Shown in pieces: positions 59,276 through 64,000 of a stretch of 64,000 bases of DNA. The stretch comes from Physcomitrium patens (lineage: Eukaryota; Streptophyta; Bryopsida; Funariales; Funariaceae). The stretch spans positions 8,848,886-8,912,885 of the forward strand of contig NC_037264.1 of assembly GCF_000002425.4 (NCBI RefSeq), read 5' to 3'. Under the pieces are notes generated by a model that had not been told where the DNA came from, did no database searches, and saw only the letters and a list, made by a program, of their open reading frames with translations. The position numbers were made by a program, and so were the translations under genes. Within the stretch, counting starts at the first letter, position 1, and every line of letters starts with the position of its first letter.

Positions 59276-60044
59276 TTTAAGTACTGCATCAAACCAGTCA
59301 CATGAGATCTTTTTTCATGAGATTGTTACCAAATTTGTTTCATAATATCAACAGCACGGAGTGACCAATGCAACTCATGCACAATGGACACTTGTAACTT
59401 TTAAGTTCATAGTTAGAACTCTCTGCCAGGCATGACAATGCAAAGACCAAACTCATTTATCAATATTGTAAGTGCAGCTCATCAATTTGTATTGAAATTA
59501 ATAACTTGTGATGGTCAACTTTTTTGAATGTCTCAGTAATTCAGTGCATCTACCAAATAGTGAAATGCTGTTTCTTTGATTTGTTTTGTATGTTTTGTAT
59601 GCTTTTTATTTTTTATTTTTAGGGCAGGTGAAAAGTTACTTCAAAAGTAAATAAATAAATAAATAAATCATAAACAAGTCAACAAACTAAGATATATCTT
59701 TTTTTATTTATGCAAAACACTTATATGTTTCTTGATTTTGGAAGCTTATATAAACAAAACTATTGATAGATTTATTTCCAATGTAAAACTTGTATTAAGA
59801 AGAAAATTATGCTGGCAAAGATCAAGAGTAGTGGATCATGACTTAATAAAAAGAAGAATCAAAATCTGTAAGATGCTAATTGTCTCATACTTAAATAAAA
59901 ATAGATAAAATTGTGGAATTTAAAAGCATGAAGATCTTCCACAATATACGTTTCTTTGATTCGGATGTATTTTTAGAATAATCAGCTGCCTAAAAAATAT
60001 TTAGCAATAAACTCCATGTATAAAATATGAGATGTTATTAGGCC
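59276..60044. other. Spacer, nothing recognised
   Basis: AT-rich; a short (AAAT)n run at about 59648-59668. No gene. Confidence 0.5.
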
Positions 60045-60240
60045 AAGGCTACAATACATCATGTCAAGGAGTAAAGTGCACTTGTAGACAATTTTGAGCT
60101 ATAACTCTTTTCTTGTCTAATTTGTATTTTAAAATGTTTTTAGGAAAAACAAGATGAAGGGGTGGAGCTTTAATTCTAGTCACCTGTGAATGGTGTGAAT
60201 ATCAATTGTTTTGAATCTAAATGCGTAGAGAAAAACCAAA
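60045..60240 (+). repeat. Dispersed repeat, copy 2 of a local pair
   Basis: A shorter version of 58930-59275: CAAGGCTACAATACATCATG, CAATTTTGAGCTATA, GGAAAAACAAGATGAAGG and GGTGGAGCTTTAATTC. Same orientation, 1.1 kb apart. Confidence 0.55.
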
Positions 60241-62730
60241 TAGTCAATAAGGCAGGAAGAAAAAACCAAAGAAGACCTTGAATGAGGTAAAATTCAAAGC
60301 CCAAAATTGGGTAAGCTAAAACTCAATCCATTAAATTAATGCATTAAAATCCTAATTATATATATATATATATATATATATAACAAATAAGATGATCTTT
60401 AATGTACATGAATGATGTAGTTAGGAATATTTCTCTAACAAATAAAAATAAAAGTAAAATACTCAGTTGCTATGTTATGTGATAAATTTATGCACAAAGT
60501 GCTTATGCTTGAAGTATTATGTGATGAATACTTTTGTATTTTTCCAATCCATTCTATTCTTTAAGCTAAAATTTTTTCCCTGAAATTATTCTACGCTTGT
60601 TTTGGCTCTTAGTTTATATGCCCTTAAATTTTGTTAATGTTTTTTTTGTTGCACTTACCATGAAGTCTACATTATTTTAAAAACTTTCGACTGATAATTA
60701 GTAATAAACTCTACATCATAAGAATATCATTTATACCAGAAGTAGAGGATGTTAACATTAATCACATTTTAGTGAAGTATATATAATGGTCATGCAACAA
60801 ATGAATGAATCCCTCTGCACACATATAACTTTTGTACACAATAATCTCAACCTGTATTATCTACATATCAACATCAATAAAAAAATCACATATGTATTTA
60901 TATATCGACACATCAAATATAAACCATGCATATTTTTGAAAGTACTTTAAAAAATAGGTTTTTTCTTCATGATAAATTATACTCAAATTCGATTTTTGTT
61001 TCAATGGATCTAAATTTAATGATCTTAAATCAGTTCAAAAGTCATGCTTATATATGAGAATTATAATTATATTGGTTATAAATATTCTATTAATTTTAAA
61101 AAAACTAAAATATATATTTTGAATTATTGATATTATAATAGAAATACATAATAAAAAATAGCAACAATTTTTATAGATTGCCGTCCTTGCATATGTTTCT
61201 TGTATGTATAAGAAATTTCTAATAAATTACTTATTTATATTATAATATTATACTATTTAATTACCAACCACCTTTTGAATTAAGACAATATAGAATTTTT
61301 GTTTTGTACAAGGGCCTTCTAGATACCACATTTCATAAGTATAAAAAACATTATAATTTTACATATATTTGAAGGAGATTTTTTATCTTCTCTACTTCCA
61401 TGGATTATTATTTGAGGTTGTTTATTTATTTATTATCTTAATCATTATGGATTTAATATATCTAATGTTGTGGCCTCATATTTGGCAACTTGTATGCTTG
61501 ATATTTGGCAACTTGTGTGCTTGAGGGATGGATAGACTTTTGTGTTTTAGTTATTGATGTATAATATAGATAAAAAAATAAATTGATTTTTTACCAATAT
61601 TTTAAGAGTAGCTACATAGTAGAAGATTTATTATGAGATCTCTTAGGATTAATATCTAAATCATGCATTGAAAAGTATAGAAATATAAAGTTAGTATTCA
61701 TACAAATGAGAAATTTGGACATGTTCAAAAAAATTAAATATATTTTTCAATTTTTTTTTCATGTAGTCTAAAGATAATGAGATTTTTTCGAAGAAGATCC
61801 CAAGTAAAAATCTTAAATCTTCAAAATGGTATGATGAGAAAAAATCAATAGTAACCACTAGCATCACATTTATTTTTAACCTTATACCTATTAATTAAAA
61901 TAAAAAACTTCTTTAGTCATGCAAAGCATATTTTTAATTAACTCTTTAAATTTTAAAAGTAAAAGTATTATTTTTTACAAAAGTTATATCTTCTTTCTAA
62001 AGCCATTTATATAAATGATGATTTTTGGTTAATATTCATCCGTATGTTGAATTTTTAGATTTTTTTTATAAAAATTATTATTGAAGATATCAAATTATAA
62101 AAAATTAATATTTTAAGCAAATTTACATTATAAAATAAAGTAAGACTATCTTAGATATGGATAAGATCTTAAGAAATATATAAAACCAATATATTTTGGT
62201 ATCAATTTCTTCAAATAAGATGATATTTGACATCTTCTACGTATGTAATGAATAATTCATTCCTTCATCATTCTTTTACTAAGGTGCCTAAAATATGAAT
62301 GGTACTTCAAGACCCATTTCACCATTATAAAATATAACTATTTTTTTAGAATGAGATGTAAAAAAAATAAAATAAAGATATTTTAATGTTTGTCAAAATC
62401 TTTATTTTCTATTTTTAAATTTCATATTCATATACATATATAAATATATATAAAAATAATATATTTGCATCTTTTATTTTTATTTTTAGCCAATATTTTT
62501 TAACTTCTATCTTCCATCTAATCCCTTCAAAAAACAAACTATGTTTATAAATTTCTTCAAAGGCTGTTAGTTATTAGAAAAGTGCTTGACAAGGTATTCA
62601 ATCCTTCAAAGGCTTTTGATTATCAATATTTTTATTTAAAGATATACACTTTTCTTCCAACAACAATTTATATTGAAATTATTCAACTTTCTTTATAGTA
62701 TAACATTTTAAATAAGCTTGGCCCCTATCA
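60241..62730. other. Very AT-rich spacer, no gene recognised
   Basis: No coding signal. A (TA)n tract at 60356-60382 and an imperfect duplication of TATTTGGCAACTTGTATGCT at about 61480-61525. Confidence 0.55.
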
Positions 62731-63122
62731 TAGACATACATATTTACCTAGATAAGAAGAGCTAGGTAGAAGGTAAATGTAGAAAGATTTGATATTATCT
62801 TGTGGCATAACTTCTTAAAAGCTTCATAGATGCATATTTGACTTTATACATATTTATAGTTGATTGATCGATTAGAATCTTAGCCAACAAATTAGTCATA
62901 TATCACACGTGTGGATAACTTGTGGTATAAGTTAATAATATGGCATGCATATAGGAAACTTGTCTTGCAAGTTAAGATACATGTCTTGCAAATTGGATAT
63001 GTATTAGAGATCTTATGTGACATTGCCATATAGCTTTTAATAAATAATATATATAGAAGCAAGAGTAAAGTCTTTTTCATTCTTATCAACGCCTTTCTAG
63101 TTCTTAGTCTTTTTCAATCTAG
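62731..63122 (+). repeat. Partial LTR of the element A/B family
   Basis: From TATCATAGACATACATATTT through AGCTTCATAGATGCATAT, TTGATCGATTAGAATCTTAG, CTTGCAAGTTAAGATACATG and AGCAAGAGTAAAGTC to CTTTCTAGTTCTTAGTC, it follows the 5' LTR of element B for about 390 bases and then stops. The last 100 or more bases are missing. Confidence 0.7.
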
Positions 63123-63780
63123 TATATATAAGTGCAGAGGACTTTAGATATGATGTAAGAATTGTGTGCTCTTTCATGTATACACTTATGTTCTTTGTTC
63201 AAGATTGCTGAGATTGCAAACTCATGATAACAAACTTATACAATACACAAGTGTCTTTATTCCATGCATTTCTTTTAAACTACAAACTAATATTGAAAGG
63301 ATTGCATGCAACTTGATAATCATGACTTCTCTCCACATGCTCATCTCTTTGTCAAGTGCACATTTTTGTCAAATATGATGTATATAATATGCTAATAATC
63401 AACAACCTTGGAAGAAACTCACATACATAGTCTATTGTTTGGAAGAATTGGAACATGTAGTGGAGGGAGGGAAGTTGGGATAGGAGATACATGCTGAGGA
63501 TGGGAATGGGGATTAGTACAAGGGACTAAGACCTACTACTTGTTACAATGGTGGGGTTGAAATAACAGCAAGTGGGATTGATTTAACATTTCCCTATTTA
63601 TACACACATCACATTATTTATTTATTTTGTACTTTGCAAGACATTTTGTTTTGATATGTTTTGATTTTTTTTTTTAAATATAATTTTTGAGATCTTCAAA
63701 AGCTACACGAAGGAGAGATAAAATGACAGGAATAGGTCCTTACATCATCCATGTGAAAAAAAAAATTACTCTTCTCTCAT
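63123..63780. other. Spacer, nothing recognised
   Basis: Mixed composition; the 70-codon ORF at 63166-63378 has no family resemblance. Confidence 0.5.
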
Positions 63781-64000
63781 ACGAGGTTTAAAATGCAAGT
63801 AGGGTGAGAGGTATCCTCGTGACACCTACCGAGTAGACTAGCGGTGTGAACACAGTTCAAACCCTTCCGTAAGTACGCGGGCCCTACGTCACTGTCATAG
63901 AGCCCCTCCGTTTGCTCTCCCCCCCCCTTTCTGCGTCTTCTCGTAATCCGGCCGTATTTGAATTTAGCTTCGGCAGCAGGGGCGGGCTCATGCTACTCTT
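63781..64000. promoter_or_regulatory. G+C-rich edge, possible promoter of a gene beyond the window
   Basis: Composition changes sharply to G+C-rich at about 63790. A CTACGTCACT (TGACGT on the other strand, a bZIP-type box) lies at about 63885 and a C-run at about 63920-63928. The change resembles the left border of the AHL gene leader. No ORF can be read before the edge. Confidence 0.35.

Noticed and set aside
63800-63880. Possible tRNA gene (GTTCAAACCC B-box-like)
   Set aside because: No cloverleaf or A-box at the right distance could be drawn.
1-64000. CRISPR arrays, bacterial operons, phage or defence systems
   Set aside because: The window is plant nuclear DNA with introns and LTR elements; the only direct repeats are LTRs, microsatellites and the arrays listed.
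1-64000. Known plant microRNA precursors
   Set aside because: I looked for familiar mature miR sequences (156, 160, 166, 319 types) and saw none; novel ones cannot be excluded without small-RNA data.

Overview
The window is nuclear DNA of a land plant. The evidence is one spliced AT-hook/PPC (AHL) gene with GT-AG introns of about 140-290 bp, long AT-rich spacers, plant-type Ty3/gypsy chromodomain retrotransposons and a LINE. The AHL sequence and the very AT-rich, repeat-laden flanks fit a bryophyte or other non-seed plant, but this is an impression and I cannot name a species.

Left arm (1-15.5 kb): nested retrotransposons. The oldest layer is a decayed Ty3/gypsy element on the minus strand (gag pieces at 1-159 and about 2605-3540, LTR at about 3755-4281), split by a roughly 2.4 kb insertion (160-2604). 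Next to it lies a long LTR-like unit of a second family (4282-5530 and 11911-12176). That unit is itself split by a young, nearly complete Ty3/gypsy element (5536-11905, minus strand) with 5-bp target duplications GATTT and LTRs that differ at only six positions. The young element carries gag, pol (protease, reverse transcriptase, RNase H, integrase, chromodomain) and an extra 140-residue ORF after pol. It has two coding lesions: a nonsense codon in gag and a one-base deletion before the chromodomain. A decayed LINE (about 13.8-15.2 kb, minus) and several (TA)n tracts follow.

Middle (15.5-45 kb): mostly AT-rich, gene-poor DNA with three short G+C-richer islands (21.2-21.6, 24.65-25.4 and 30.45-31.0 kb) that look promoter-like but contain no convincing gene. 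The one solid host gene is the AHL DNA-binding protein, six coding exons between 38023 and 40378 (+), preceded by a G+C-richer leader of about 2.7 kb and a TATA box at 35281. Downstream, 42.4-44.9 kb looks like a second, convergent host gene on the minus strand: two exons joined by a good GT-AG intron, other coding-like pieces, and a tandem GGCCCA-type promoter repeat. I do not recognise its product.

Right arm (45-64 kb): another retrotransposon graveyard. It holds a Ty3/gypsy integrase tail plus an LTR start (45.6-46.4 kb), a gag-like/protease-like older element (46.85-48.8 and 56.6-57.3 kb), and a full-length but heavily decayed relative of the young element (48838-56607, plus strand). The decayed element's 3' LTR is split by an inverted copy of the second-family LTR (54778-56380). 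Two more LTR remnants (57.28-57.8 and 62.73-63.12 kb), a 75-bp TA-rich tandem repeat and a pair of dispersed repeats follow. The last 200 bases become G+C rich and look like the start of a gene outside the window.

Comparing the young element with its old relatives shows what the family conserves: the gag stop codon with pol in the -1 frame, the post-pol ORF, a hairpin next to the LTR TATA box, and repeated GTGGATTACC-like motifs in the leader.
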